DNA from: WRCA01 sp050943575
GTDB taxonomy: Bacteria; Pseudomonadota; Alphaproteobacteria; Rs-D84
Direction: 5' to 3'
Length of the DNA stretch: 40,941 nucleotides
Assembly: GCA_050943575.1 (NCBI GenBank)
Contig: JBMNPL010000006.1
Location: 1 to 40,941 of the forward strand
The translations under genes and the position numbers were made by a program. Shown in pieces: positions 16,569 through 25,360 of the stretch; within the stretch, counting starts at the first letter, position 1; the number at the start of each line of letters is the position of its first letter. Under the pieces are notes generated by a model. It made no database searches, had not been told where the DNA came from, and saw nothing but the letters and a program-made list of their open reading frames with translations.

Positions 16569-17441
16569 TTATAAATCTAAAAGTTTTTTCAAATATTCAT
16601 CAGTATTAAATTCGCGCAAATCGGAAATTTTTTCACCATATCCAATTGCATAAATTGGTAATGGATTTTTTTCGTTTGCCGCATAAGAAATTAAAAAACC
16701 ACCTTTGCTAGTAGAATCCATTTTTGTAACTATTAAACCTGTTAAAGTTCCATCTTTATTAAAATGAGAAATTTGTGCAGTTGCATTTTTTCCGGTCATT
16801 GCGTCTAAAACTAACCAAGTTTCATGCGGTGCATCCGCATCTAGTTTTTTTATTACACGATTTATTTTAGTTAATTCATCCATTAAATCAGTACGATTAT
16901 GTAATCTGCCGGCTGTATCCAATATTACAATATCAACATTATCTGAAATTCCAGCTTCAATAGCAGCGTATGCGGTTGCGGCTGGATCATTTGATTTTCC
17001 ACAAATTAATTTTGCGCCAGCACGCATTGCCCAAACGTCCAATTGTTCGCCGGCTGCTGCGCGAAAAGTATCGCATGCGCCAATTATAACTTTTTTACCA
17101 TTATCAATCCATTTTTTCGCAACTTTTCCAATAGTTGTTGTTTTCCCTGCGCCATTTACACCAATTACTAAAATTACATGCGGAGATTTTTTGTTTTCAG
17201 GTTTTGTTTTTTGTATTAATTTTTCAACGTATGGGCGTAAAATTTCCATTAAAGCATTTTTAACTTCTGTATCAGTTGTATTGTCTTCTGGTTTGAATTT
17301 TGCACGTAATTTTTTAACCGCATCCGAAGCAATATTTGGATCAATATCTGCCATAATTAATGCATCAAGCAGTTGATCTAGTGTTTCACTATCCAAACGT
17401 TTTTTTATAAATAAAGATTTTATTTTTGTAAAAATTCCCAT
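16569..17441 (-). CDS. ftsY: Signal recognition particle receptor FtsY
   Basis: SRP GTPase receptor that docks ribosome-nascent chain complexes at the membrane. From ATG 17441 (SD AAAGGGA) it is 290 aa, i.e. the NG domain with little or no acidic A domain. G-motifs: 'GVNGAGKT' (94-101), 'DTFRAAAGEQLDVWA', 'DTAGRLHN', 'TKMDSTSKGG'. The upstream in-frame extension to 17480 overlaps the ABC gene and is rejected. The start lies 2 bp after the stop of the ABC gene. It is the last gene of msbA-parC-ABC-ftsY. Confidence 0.96.
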   Translation of the reverse strand: MGIFTKIKSLFIKKRLDSETLDQLLDALIMADIDPNIASDAVKKLRAKFKPEDNTTDTEVKNALMEILRPYVEKLIQKTKPENKKSPHVILVIGVNGAGKTTTIGKVAKKWIDNGKKVIIGACDTFRAAAGEQLDVWAMRAGAKLICGKSNDPAATAYAAIEAGISDNVDIVILDTAGRLHNRTDLMDELTKINRVIKKLDADAPHETWLVLDAMTGKNATAQISHFNKDGTLTGLIVTKMDSTSKGGFLISYAANEKNPLPIYAIGYGEKISDLREFNTDEYLKKLLDL

Positions 17442-17443
17442 AA

Positions 17444-19252
17444 TTATCCCTTTACAAATCCACCTGTTTGATTTTTCCACATTTGAGCATATTTCCCATT
17501 TTTTCGTAGTAATTGTTTATGTGTCCCTGTTTCAACAATTCGTCCCTTATCCAATACTATAATTCTATCCATTGTGCTAAGTGTGCTTAAACGATGCGCA
17601 ATTACCAGAGCCGTTTTACCTTTGGAAATTTTATTTAAACTGCGTTGAATAATTTTTTCAGTTTCGCTATCCAAAGCGCTAGTTGCTTCATCAATCAAGA
17701 TTATTGGTGCTTTTTGTAAAAATGCACGAGCAATAGCAATTCTTTGTCGTTGTCCGCCACTTAATTTTATACCACGATCACCAACCATTGTATTATAACC
17801 TTCGGGTTGTTGCATAATAAAATCATGTGCACCAGCGAATTTTGCTGCACGACGAACTTCTGCCATTGTTGCGTCATCACGAGCATATCGTAAATTTTCC
17901 AAAATTGTTCGATTAAATAAAGCGGTATCTTGGGGAATAAACGCAATATTTTTACGTAAAGATTTTAATGAAACTTGCGAAATGTTTTGACCATCTATTT
18001 TTATTTCCCCGCTAGTTACATCATAAAGTCGCATCAATAATTTTATAATTGTTGATTTACCCCCACCTGATGCACCAACAATGCCTATATGTTCTCCATC
18101 TTTGATATGCATTGAAAATTTACGCAACACCATTGGCGATTTGTTATCATATCTAAAATATACATCAGAAAAATCAATTTCGGCATTTTTAATTTGTAGT
18201 TTTGGTGCATTTGATTCATCTTGTACAGATATTTGTCCGTTTAATTCATAATAATTTTGATATGTTTCAGAACTTATTTTTAATAACTCGGATAACTTTT
18301 CTATAAAATTTCTAATAGATGAGTTTATAGCATTAAATGCACCGATTATAAATGCAACTTGATCCAATTGCATAAATCCTTTGTAGAAATAAAAAACACA
18401 TAAAAACATTACAATGACAAATGCAAATTTTTCTAAAAACGCAAGTGGTGCCCAATGAATTCTATTTGCTAACATAAAAGTTTGATATTTTTTATTATAA
18501 TCTCCCAAGACATTTGATAGTAAATTTAATTCTTTTTTTCTTCCTGAAAAAGCACGCACATTCATACTGCCACTAAAAGTATCCGTTACAGATCCATAAA
18601 TTTGACTAACCGCAGATGCATATTTTCTGTGTGTTGAGATTATGTTTTTAAAGTTTATAAAAAACCATATTAAACGTATTAAAGCCATACAACCTAAAAC
18701 AACAGCAATTGTCCAATGCATACGAACTACTAATGCAATTGATATAAAAAAAGCTATTAAATCTGCCCCCATATGAACAAATGCAATATTTATAATATTT
18801 AAGGAATTTATAGCAATATTATTTACTTGTTGACTTATTTTGCCTAACATTTTGTCATTGATAAATCCGATAGATTGGCAATGTAAATAGTTAGTTAAAT
18901 CTAATGTGATAGCAGTGCGAGATTTAGGACGTAAACGTTGCCAAATAAGTTCGTGAATAATATTGCATAAATAAAGGAATAAATTTACGAATAGAATTAT
19001 ACTTAAAACAACTATTACAGAATACCAAAAATTATTATGTTGAGTGCTTAAAAGTTTTGTCAGTAATTGTAATTCAATTGCTGGAAAAATTCTAAAACCA
19101 ATTTGCTTTATTATAAAAAATAAAGCGTATATAATAAAAACCCATCCAAAAAACTTATAAAAATTTTTACGCAAATATCCAAATAAAGAATATGGATTAT
19201 TAATTAACCCGCATTCAATTGGAAATTTTTCAGGTATATTTTTTTTTGCCAT
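17444..19252 (-). CDS. ABC half-transporter (MsbA-like exporter), copy 2
   Basis: Type IV ABC exporter with fused membrane and ATPase domains. The N-terminal ~330 residues hold about six membrane helices; the nucleotide-binding domain has Walker A 'GASGGGKST' (393-401), Q-loop 'FIPQD', signature 'LSGGQRQR', Walker B 'IILIDEATSALD' and the H-loop 'IAHRLS'. It probably works as a homodimer or with the other half-transporter upstream. Substrate unknown; lipid or drug export is likely. No SD is seen, and the start is 27 bp from parC. Confidence 0.85.
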   Translation of the reverse strand: MAKKNIPEKFPIECGLINNPYSLFGYLRKNFYKFFGWVFIIYALFFIIKQIGFRIFPAIELQLLTKLLSTQHNNFWYSVIVVLSIILFVNLFLYLCNIIHELIWQRLRPKSRTAITLDLTNYLHCQSIGFINDKMLGKISQQVNNIAINSLNIINIAFVHMGADLIAFFISIALVVRMHWTIAVVLGCMALIRLIWFFINFKNIISTHRKYASAVSQIYGSVTDTFSGSMNVRAFSGRKKELNLLSNVLGDYNKKYQTFMLANRIHWAPLAFLEKFAFVIVMFLCVFYFYKGFMQLDQVAFIIGAFNAINSSIRNFIEKLSELLKISSETYQNYYELNGQISVQDESNAPKLQIKNAEIDFSDVYFRYDNKSPMVLRKFSMHIKDGEHIGIVGASGGGKSTIIKLLMRLYDVTSGEIKIDGQNISQVSLKSLRKNIAFIPQDTALFNRTILENLRYARDDATMAEVRRAAKFAGAHDFIMQQPEGYNTMVGDRGIKLSGGQRQRIAIARAFLQKAPIILIDEATSALDSETEKIIQRSLNKISKGKTALVIAHRLSTLSTMDRIIVLDKGRIVETGTHKQLLRKNGKYAQMWKNQTGGFVKG

Positions 19253-19279
19253 CAGTTTTTTATTAAAATTCTTGTTAAC

Positions 19280-21511
19280 TTATTTGTTAAATTTTCCGCT
19301 ACGTGGAAATCCAACTGGTATTGTTTGCCCTTGGGATGCGCGTTTAGCAACCCATGGCGACCAATCATCTAAAACTGTGCGACCACGTCCAGTTGTCCAT
19401 CCAAAGCCTTCTGTGGAATTAAAGAACATTACATCCATAACATAAGTTCGTTCAGCATTATATTTTTGTAAAATAACACCTTTGCCTCGTACCATTTCTG
19501 GAATTTGATCAGCCGAGAATATCAGTAATTTATCATTACTACCTATAATTGCCAGCATTTCACCATTGTTTTTTGGTATGCACATACTTGCTGGGTTTTT
19601 AGCAGTTGTATTCATAACTTGTTTACCGCTACGTGTTTGTGCCAAACAATTTTCTCCAGATACAATAAAGCCTGTTCCATGTCGTGCAACTAGTAGGTAT
19701 TTTTCATCTGTATCTAAAACAAAGGCATTTACAATTTCTTCATCTGCACCAATATCTGCCATCATACGAACAGATTCACCAAATCCACGCGCAGATGGTA
19801 ATGTGTTCGCAGGAATAGAAAACATTTTCCCATTAGATGTAAATAAATTGATTTTATCAGTACTTTGTGCATGGAATGCGAATGCTGGCTCATCACCTTC
19901 TTTATATTTTGCATCTAGCGCATCCAATGCTAAATGTCCTTTGGCGGCGCGTATCCAACCCATTGCGGATAATATAATTGTTAAAGGTTCTTTTTCAATA
20001 AATTCTTCTGGATTAATAACTTCTTCTTCTCCGGTGACTTCCCAAATTGTACGACGACGACCTAAATCAGTTTTTTTATCATATTGTTTTTTTATATCTG
20101 CAAACCAAGCTTTTAATTGTTCATTTTGCAGTTCATCAGATGCTAATAAAGATTGCAGATTTTTTTGTTCTTCTCGTAATGATTTATCCTCTTTACGAAT
20201 TTCCATTTCTTCTAATTTTCTTAAAGACCGCAAGCGAGTATTTAATATGGCTTCTACTTGAATTTCATTTAATTGAAATTCTTGCATTAAAACTTCTTTT
20301 GGCTCATCTTCGGTTCTGATAATTTCAATTACACGATCTAGATTTAAATATACAATTAATAACCCTGCTAAAATTTCTAATCTACGCTCAATATTTCCCA
20401 AGCGCCAATTTGTTCTGCGTATTAAAACATTTTTTTGATGTGCTAAAAATTCGGTTAAAACTTCACCGATTTTCATAACGCGTGGCGCACCTGTGCTGTC
20501 AATAACATTAAAATTCATATTAAAACGTGATTCTAATGGTGTAACTGCGAATAAGTGTGCCATTACTTTTTCTGCTGGTATATTGCGATTTTTTGGAGTA
20601 ATAACAATACGAATATCAGTTGTTGATTCATCCATAATATCGTCAATTAATGGTAATTTTTTTGCATCAATTAATGTGGCGATTTGTTCTATTAATTTTT
20701 GTTTTTCAAGCCCATAAGGAATTTCTGTAATTATAATTTGATAAACCCCACGACCTAAATCTTCGGACTTCCATTTTGCACGAACACGAAATGCACCACG
20801 TCCAGTATCGTAATTTTTTACAATTGTTTCAAAATCATCTATTAAAACTCCACCAGTTGGAAAATCAGGCCCAACTAATTTTTTCATAATTTGTGTTGTT
20901 GTGCTATCTGGTTTATCAATCATTAAATTTAATGCGTCGCATATTTCAGAAACATTATGAGTTGGAATATTTGTAGCCATACCAACAGCAATTCCCATAG
21001 AGCCATTTGCCAGCAAGTTTGGAAATGCGCCCGGCATAACGGTTGGTTCTAATGTTGTGCCGTCAAAGTTTGGCATCATATCAACACTATCTTCGTCCAG
21101 ACCTTCCATAATTAACATTGCAGCATCAGTCATTTTTGATTCAGTGTAACGATATGCAGCCTGGGGATCTCCATCAATATTTCCAAAATTTCCCTGACCA
21201 TCAATTAATGGATAGCGTACAGAAAAATCTTGCGCTAGACGAACCAAAGCATCATAAACCGAAGTATCACCATGTGGATGATAAGATCCTAAAACATCAC
21301 CAACAACTTTCGCGCATTTACGAAAAGCCGCCGCAGGTGTTAATTTATTACGCAGCATTGAATAAAGAATACGACGATGAACAGGTTTTAATCCATCACG
21401 AACATCTGGTAGTGCGCGCGAAACAATAGTAGATACAGCATAAGCCAAATAACGTTCGCTTAATGCTTCACTTAATTGCTGTCCTGAAATATTTTCTTGT
21501 ACTTCTTTCAT
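19280..21511 (-). CDS. parC: DNA topoisomerase IV subunit A
   Basis: Decatenates daughter chromosomes together with ParE. 'RALPDVRDGLKPVHRR', 'SYHPHGDTSVYDALVRLAQ' and 'YPLIDGQGNFGNIDGD' are the type II topoisomerase core; the catalytic tyrosine is Tyr122 in 'YRYTE'. Length 743 aa, the A-Y-R-Y context and a C-terminal domain without the GyrA box favour ParC over GyrA. Positions equivalent to quinolone-determining Ser83/Asp87 of GyrA are Thr83 and Asp87 here. The ATG directly abuts the stop codon of the msbA-like gene; AGGAAA serves as SD. Its position between two ABC exporters and ftsY is compact but functionally mixed. Confidence 0.9.
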   Translation of the reverse strand: MKEVQENISGQQLSEALSERYLAYAVSTIVSRALPDVRDGLKPVHRRILYSMLRNKLTPAAAFRKCAKVVGDVLGSYHPHGDTSVYDALVRLAQDFSVRYPLIDGQGNFGNIDGDPQAAYRYTESKMTDAAMLIMEGLDEDSVDMMPNFDGTTLEPTVMPGAFPNLLANGSMGIAVGMATNIPTHNVSEICDALNLMIDKPDSTTTQIMKKLVGPDFPTGGVLIDDFETIVKNYDTGRGAFRVRAKWKSEDLGRGVYQIIITEIPYGLEKQKLIEQIATLIDAKKLPLIDDIMDESTTDIRIVITPKNRNIPAEKVMAHLFAVTPLESRFNMNFNVIDSTGAPRVMKIGEVLTEFLAHQKNVLIRRTNWRLGNIERRLEILAGLLIVYLNLDRVIEIIRTEDEPKEVLMQEFQLNEIQVEAILNTRLRSLRKLEEMEIRKEDKSLREEQKNLQSLLASDELQNEQLKAWFADIKKQYDKKTDLGRRRTIWEVTGEEEVINPEEFIEKEPLTIILSAMGWIRAAKGHLALDALDAKYKEGDEPAFAFHAQSTDKINLFTSNGKMFSIPANTLPSARGFGESVRMMADIGADEEIVNAFVLDTDEKYLLVARHGTGFIVSGENCLAQTRSGKQVMNTTAKNPASMCIPKNNGEMLAIIGSNDKLLIFSADQIPEMVRGKGVILQKYNAERTYVMDVMFFNSTEGFGWTTGRGRTVLDDWSPWVAKRASQGQTIPVGFPRSGKFNK

Positions 21512-23311
21512 TTACTTTGTTTTCCTAAATTGTATATCACGCAATTTTTTATATTCTCCATCCAGTGCGACTAATTCAGCATCTGTTCCACGTTCTATAA
21601 TTTTACCGCCTTGTACAACACAGATTTGATCAGCGTCCAAAATAGTTGATAATCTGTGGGCAATGACAAAAGTAGTGCGCCCAATCATTAATTTTTTTAA
21701 TGCACTTTGAATTAATTTTTCACTTTGTGTATCTAGCGCACTGGTTGCTTCGTCCAATAATAAAATAGGTGCATCTTTTAATATAGCACGTGCAATAGCA
21801 ATACGTTGTTTTTGCCCACCTGATAATAATTGTCCGCGTTCACCAACAGATGTAGAGTATTTTTTTGGGAACTTCATAATAAATTCATGTGCATTGGCAG
21901 CCTTGGCAGCTTTTTCTACTTGTTCTTTGGTGGCACTAGGTGCGCCGTATTTTATATTATCAGCGATTGTGCCGTTGAATAAAAACACATCTTGGGAAAC
22001 TTCTGCTATGTTTTCACGCAATGATTGCAATGTATATTTTTTTATACTTTTACCATTGATTAAAATTTGACCTTTTTGTGGTTCATAGAATCTTTCAAGC
22101 AAATTAAATATTGTTGTTTTTCCACCGCCTGATGGTCCAACAAATGCAATTACAGAACCTGCGGGTGCATTTATATTTACATTTGTTAAAACTGGTTCCC
22201 CTGGTATATAAGAAAAATAAACATTTTTAAAATCTATGGACATTTCGCCTTTTTTTAATTCTATGGCGTTTGGCGCGTCTTTTATATCGGGTTCGCTATC
22301 CAGATATTCAAACAAAACATCAGCTGCTAGCAATCCGTGCTGAACACTGTTGTTTAATCCAGTAATAGATTTTGCTGGTTTATATGCCGCGGTTAATGCA
22401 AGCAAGAAAGCGGTAAAATCACCAACAGTTAATATATCGTTTGCTATAAAATGCCCGCCAGCAATCAATGAAATACAAAGTCCGATAGAAATCATAATTT
22501 CTAGTAATGGAGATTGTAGTGCGGATGTTTGAACGTTGCGATAAGCGTTGCGATTAGCACTATGAATGGCTTCTGCGAATTTTTTTGTTTCACGTTCTTC
22601 ATTACTGAATGCTTGGATTGTTTTAATACCTTGCAAGGTTTGATTTAAATGTTGTGATACTTTATTTGCGATACCAAAAGATTGACGGGATAGGCGACGT
22701 TTTTTGCGAGTTATAAATATAATTGGAATTATAATGGCGGGCACTAAAAATAAAAGTGTTGCGCACATTTGTGGTGCATAATAAATCATAATACCAATGG
22801 TTATGATAAGTGTAGCGATATTTTGAATGGCTTGGATAATTGTACCTGTTACTAATCCTTGGACAGCATTTCCTTGGACACCAAAGTAATTTAAATGTTT
22901 ACCAATTCCCCCACCATAGAATTTTGAAATATCCATTCTCATCATATGGGAATAAATGCGGTTTTGTAGTCTGGCACTGGTTAATAATCCAGCCTTGGTC
23001 ATAATTAAGTCTTTGGAATAGTTAAATATACCCTTGGCACCGAATGCGGCAACAATTTGCAAACCGAATAAATATAAAGAAGACATACTTTTTTCAATAA
23101 AAGCTTGGTCTACGACTTGTTTTACCAGTGTAATTGTGAATCCTTCGGCACCTGCGGCAGCGATGGTGCAAAGCACTCCTGCCAGCATCCATTTCCATTG
23201 AGGTTTTCCGATTTCGTTCCATACACGACCATACAAGGACCATTTGATTTTAGAATCGGCATCTTGTGGTTGGAATAATTCCAAAATAAATTTTTTAAGT
23301 TTTTTTAGCAT
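21512..23311 (-). CDS. msbA: MsbA-like ABC exporter (lipid A flippase candidate)
   Basis: 599-aa fused membrane/ATPase half-transporter. Membrane helices fill the first ~320 residues; Walker A 'GPSGGGKTT' (392-400), Q-loop 'EVSQDVFLFNG', signature 'LLSGGQKQR', Walker B 'PILLLDEATSALD' and 'IAHRLS' follow. It matches the MsbA/LipidA-export group better than drug exporters by its length and overall domain order, but the substrate is inferred. It is the first gene of the operon. No SD: a promoter with -10 seven bases before the ATG predicts a leaderless transcript. Confidence 0.8.
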   Translation of the reverse strand: MLKKLKKFILELFQPQDADSKIKWSLYGRVWNEIGKPQWKWMLAGVLCTIAAAGAEGFTITLVKQVVDQAFIEKSMSSLYLFGLQIVAAFGAKGIFNYSKDLIMTKAGLLTSARLQNRIYSHMMRMDISKFYGGGIGKHLNYFGVQGNAVQGLVTGTIIQAIQNIATLIITIGIMIYYAPQMCATLLFLVPAIIIPIIFITRKKRRLSRQSFGIANKVSQHLNQTLQGIKTIQAFSNEERETKKFAEAIHSANRNAYRNVQTSALQSPLLEIMISIGLCISLIAGGHFIANDILTVGDFTAFLLALTAAYKPAKSITGLNNSVQHGLLAADVLFEYLDSEPDIKDAPNAIELKKGEMSIDFKNVYFSYIPGEPVLTNVNINAPAGSVIAFVGPSGGGKTTIFNLLERFYEPQKGQILINGKSIKKYTLQSLRENIAEVSQDVFLFNGTIADNIKYGAPSATKEQVEKAAKAANAHEFIMKFPKKYSTSVGERGQLLSGGQKQRIAIARAILKDAPILLLDEATSALDTQSEKLIQSALKKLMIGRTTFVIAHRLSTILDADQICVVQGGKIIERGTDAELVALDGEYKKLRDIQFRKTK

Positions 23312-23318
23312 GGATTAA

Positions 23319-23347
23319 AGTTTAGCGAAAAAAAATTATCTGGTCAA
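23319..23347 (-). promoter_or_regulatory. Promoter of the msbA-parC-ABC-ftsY operon
   Basis: Minus strand: TTGACC (23347-23342), 17-bp spacer, TAAACT (23324-23319), then 7 nt to the ATG at 23311. Confidence 0.6.
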
Positions 23348-23362
23348 GAGTTGCGTTTTTAT

Positions 23363-23391
23363 TTGACATTTATAAATTGAGCATATAAAAT
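23363..23391 (+). promoter_or_regulatory. Promoter of tRNA-Ala-rpsU
   Basis: Perfect TTGACA (23363-23368), 17-bp spacer, TAAAAT (23386-23391); the start point would be about 6 nt before the tRNA 5' end. Confidence 0.8.
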
Positions 23392-23403
23392 GTGCAAGCA
23401 TTT

Positions 23404-23479
23404 GGGGTCATAGCTCAGTTGGTAGAGCACCTGCTTTGCAAGCAGGGGGTCGTCAGTTCGAGTCTGACTGGCTCCACCA
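23404..23479 (+). tRNA. tRNA-Ala (anticodon UGC)
   Basis: Acceptor strands GGGGTCA and TGGCTCC pair with two G-U pairs, including G3-U70, the alanine identity element. Anticodon loop TTTGCAA gives UGC. D-arm 'AGCTCAGTTGGTAGAGC' and T-loop 'GTTCGAG' are canonical; CCA is encoded. rpsU starts 25 nt downstream and is probably co-transcribed. Confidence 0.97.
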
Positions 23480-23504
23480 AGATTTGTAAAGGGGGTGAAT
23501 ATAT

Positions 23505-23711
23505 ATGGTTAAAGTTTTAGTTCGCGATAATAATGTAGAGCAAGCTTTACGTGTATCAAAACGTAAATCTCAAAAAGAAGGCTTGTACCGCGAAATGAAA
23601 GAACGTCAACGTTATGAAAAACCCACTACTAAACGCAAACGTATGAAGGAAGAAGCCGTACGTAATGAAAAAAAACGTCAATCTAAACAACGTATGGTAT
23701 TTGGATTCTAA
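23505..23711 (+). CDS. rpsU: Ribosomal protein bS21
   Basis: 68-aa basic protein of the small subunit. It begins 'MVKVLVRDNNVEQALRV' and has the family's 'LYREMKERQRYEKP' block and a Lys/Arg-rich tail. GGGGGTG before the ATG is a strong SD, and a hairpin terminator follows directly. bS21 is often involved in start-site selection, but no special role is visible here. Confidence 0.96.
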   Translation: MVKVLVRDNNVEQALRVSKRKSQKEGLYREMKERQRYEKPTTKRKRMKEEAVRNEKKRQSKQRMVFGF

Positions 23712-23713
23712 AT

Positions 23714-23738
23714 AAAACCGCCATTTTGGCGGTTTTTT
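23714..23738 (+). terminator. Terminator of rpsU
   Basis: AAAACCGCC (23714-23722), ATTTT loop, GGCGGTTTT (23728-23736) and T-run. The same 23-nt hairpin recurs after the next gene. Confidence 0.88.
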
Positions 23739-23826
23739 AGTAAATATTAATTTTTTTTAACAATATTTGACAATTGATATATTTTGTATTATATATTCAT
23801 ATAATAAACAATAAAGGATATTTATT

Positions 23827-24456
23827 ATGTCAGAAATTATTAAAAATTATCATAATAATGGAATGTTAAAAGAAATTTATGAAGTTGATAATCAAGGACG
23901 CAAAAATGGTTTGTATAATTCATTTACAAAAAATGGTCAACTTTGGATAAAATCAAATTATAAAGATGATAAGCTAGATGGTAAATATTTAAAATACTAT
24001 GAAAATGGTAAGCTTGCAGAAAAATCAAATTATTTAAACGGTAAGCTACATGGTAAATATTTAATATACCATGACGGTGGTTATCAGCTTAGAGAAGAAT
24101 CAAATTACAAAGATGGTAAAAAACATGGTAAATGTTTAACATACTATGAAAATGGTCAGCTTGCAGGAGAAGAAAATTACAAAGATGGTGAGCTACATGG
24201 TAAATGTTTAATATACTATGACGTTGATTATCAACTTAGAGAAGAAGCAAATTACGCAGATGGTAATAAACATGGTAAATGTTTAACATACTATGAAAAT
24301 GGTCAGCTTGAAGAAGAAGCAAATTATGTAAATGTAGAAGAAGTTAAGATAACAAATAAACGTAAAGAAGAAGCATTTAACAAACAAAAAGATCTAAAAA
24401 GACGCGAAAGAGTTCAAGAAATTTTGCGTGAAAGAGCTAATCAAAAAACATTATAA
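23827..24456 (+). CDS. MORN-repeat/YwqK-like protein
   Basis: 209 aa made almost entirely of ~22-25-residue repeats of the form Y-x-N-G-x-L-x-x-x-x-N-Y-x-x-G-x-x-H-G-K (at least six units, about residues 5-170), then a Lys/Arg/Glu-rich helical tail. Such repeats are annotated as MORN-like or 'YwqK-family antitoxin', although an antitoxin role is unproven in general. No signal peptide or membrane segment. Strong AAAGGA SD. The DNA also carries exact internal repeats (see repeat entries), so the array has grown by tandem duplication. It has its own terminator, identical to that of rpsU; no toxin gene is adjacent. Confidence 0.75.
   Translation: MSEIIKNYHNNGMLKEIYEVDNQGRKNGLYNSFTKNGQLWIKSNYKDDKLDGKYLKYYENGKLAEKSNYLNGKLHGKYLIYHDGGYQLREESNYKDGKKHGKCLTYYENGQLAGEENYKDGELHGKCLIYYDVDYQLREEANYADGNKHGKCLTYYENGQLEEEANYVNVEEVKITNKRKEEAFNKQKDLKRRERVQEILRERANQKTL
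24121..24163 (+). repeat. 43-nt direct repeat, copy 1, inside the MORN gene
   Basis: Identical to 24268-24310 by eye; the 147-nt period equals 49 codons, i.e. two MORN units. Confidence 0.85.
24268..24310 (+). repeat. 43-nt direct repeat, copy 2, inside the MORN gene
   Basis: Second copy of the repeat at 24121-24163, in the same frame. Confidence 0.85.
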
Positions 24457-24457
24457 A

Positions 24458-24485
24458 AAAACCGCCATTTTGGCGGTTTTAATTT
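24458..24485 (+). terminator. Terminator of the MORN gene
   Basis: Same AAAACCGCC-ATTTT-GGCGGTTTT hairpin as after rpsU, then AATTTT. It ends against the 3' end of the opposite-strand tRNA-Leu. Confidence 0.85.
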
Positions 24486-24570
<85 letters not shown>

Positions 24571-24578
24571 AATAAAAA

Positions 24579-25313
24579 TTACTTTAACACAAAAGATACA
24601 TTAATTGTCAAAGAAAATTCAGAATCTGTTGATAAAAGTCCCGCATCACTCAAACTTTCAACCGATAATGTTTTCATCATTAATGGTCGTGATATATTAT
24701 TATTATACGTCGCGCCATATTCTGCTGAAATCATTTCCCCTAAATTTACACCTTCGCTTTTTGCAATAATTTCTGCCTTGGCACGTGCGTTTTGAACAGC
24801 ATCATTTATACATGCATCTAATGCCGGTTTCATTTTTTCATTTGATGTAAACATACGTAAATTTTCCGGAAATACATTTGGAATTTTTTCCGCGTATTTT
24901 AAAATATCTTCTATATCTTTAATATTTTTACTGGATATATCAATGCTGATAATTGTTTGAATTCCAATTGTTTCTTGGGTGTTGTTTTTCCACTCTGTTT
25001 TTTCAAATGATTCCCAACGAATAGTTTGCTTGTCAATATTATCAAATTGTTCTATCATCGCAACAACAATATTATAAGAATTACGCGCCAGTGCCATAGA
25101 TTCAGCACCAGTCCCAGCCAAAGTTTGAATTCGTAAAGTTACAGCAGTTTTATCTTTTTGAACATAGCCATTACATTCACCAGCAACACTTATTATTTTG
25201 CTTGGGTTATTATTAGATATACTAGTCCATTGAAAAATAATTACACCAATTAATATGCAAAATAAAATTATCCATGGAATTGATTTTTTAAAATTTTGAT
25301 TGAATTTTTTCAT
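24579..25313 (-). CDS. SIMPL domain-containing protein
   Basis: 244 aa with one N-terminal membrane segment (residues ~13-29) and a periplasmic SIMPL (DUF541) domain: 'ISVAGECNGYVQKDKTAVTLRIQTLAGT' opening strand, an Asn/Ala-rich helix, and the C-terminal 'SLTINVSFVLK' strand. SIMPL proteins are envelope-associated and their role in bacteria is poorly defined. SD is AAGG. The stop is 48 bp downstream of the prmC-gene end, and tRNA-Leu lies 8 bp beyond its own stop on the same strand. Confidence 0.8.
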   Translation of the reverse strand: MKKFNQNFKKSIPWIILFCILIGVIIFQWTSISNNNPSKIISVAGECNGYVQKDKTAVTLRIQTLAGTGAESMALARNSYNIVVAMIEQFDNIDKQTIRWESFEKTEWKNNTQETIGIQTIISIDISSKNIKDIEDILKYAEKIPNVFPENLRMFTSNEKMKPALDACINDAVQNARAKAEIIAKSEGVNLGEMISAEYGATYNNNISRPLMMKTLSVESLSDAGLLSTDSEFSLTINVSFVLK

Positions 25314-25360
25314 AATTTAGCCTTATTTTCTATCAAGTGTAATAATTAAAAAAAATCAAG

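Noticed and set aside
19566..20261. 231-aa plus-strand ORF
   Set aside because: Fully antisense to parC, with no SD and no recognisable domain.
23827..24456. CRISPR array suggested by repeated DNA
   Set aside because: The repeats are in-frame codons of MORN units with related, not unique, intervening sequence.
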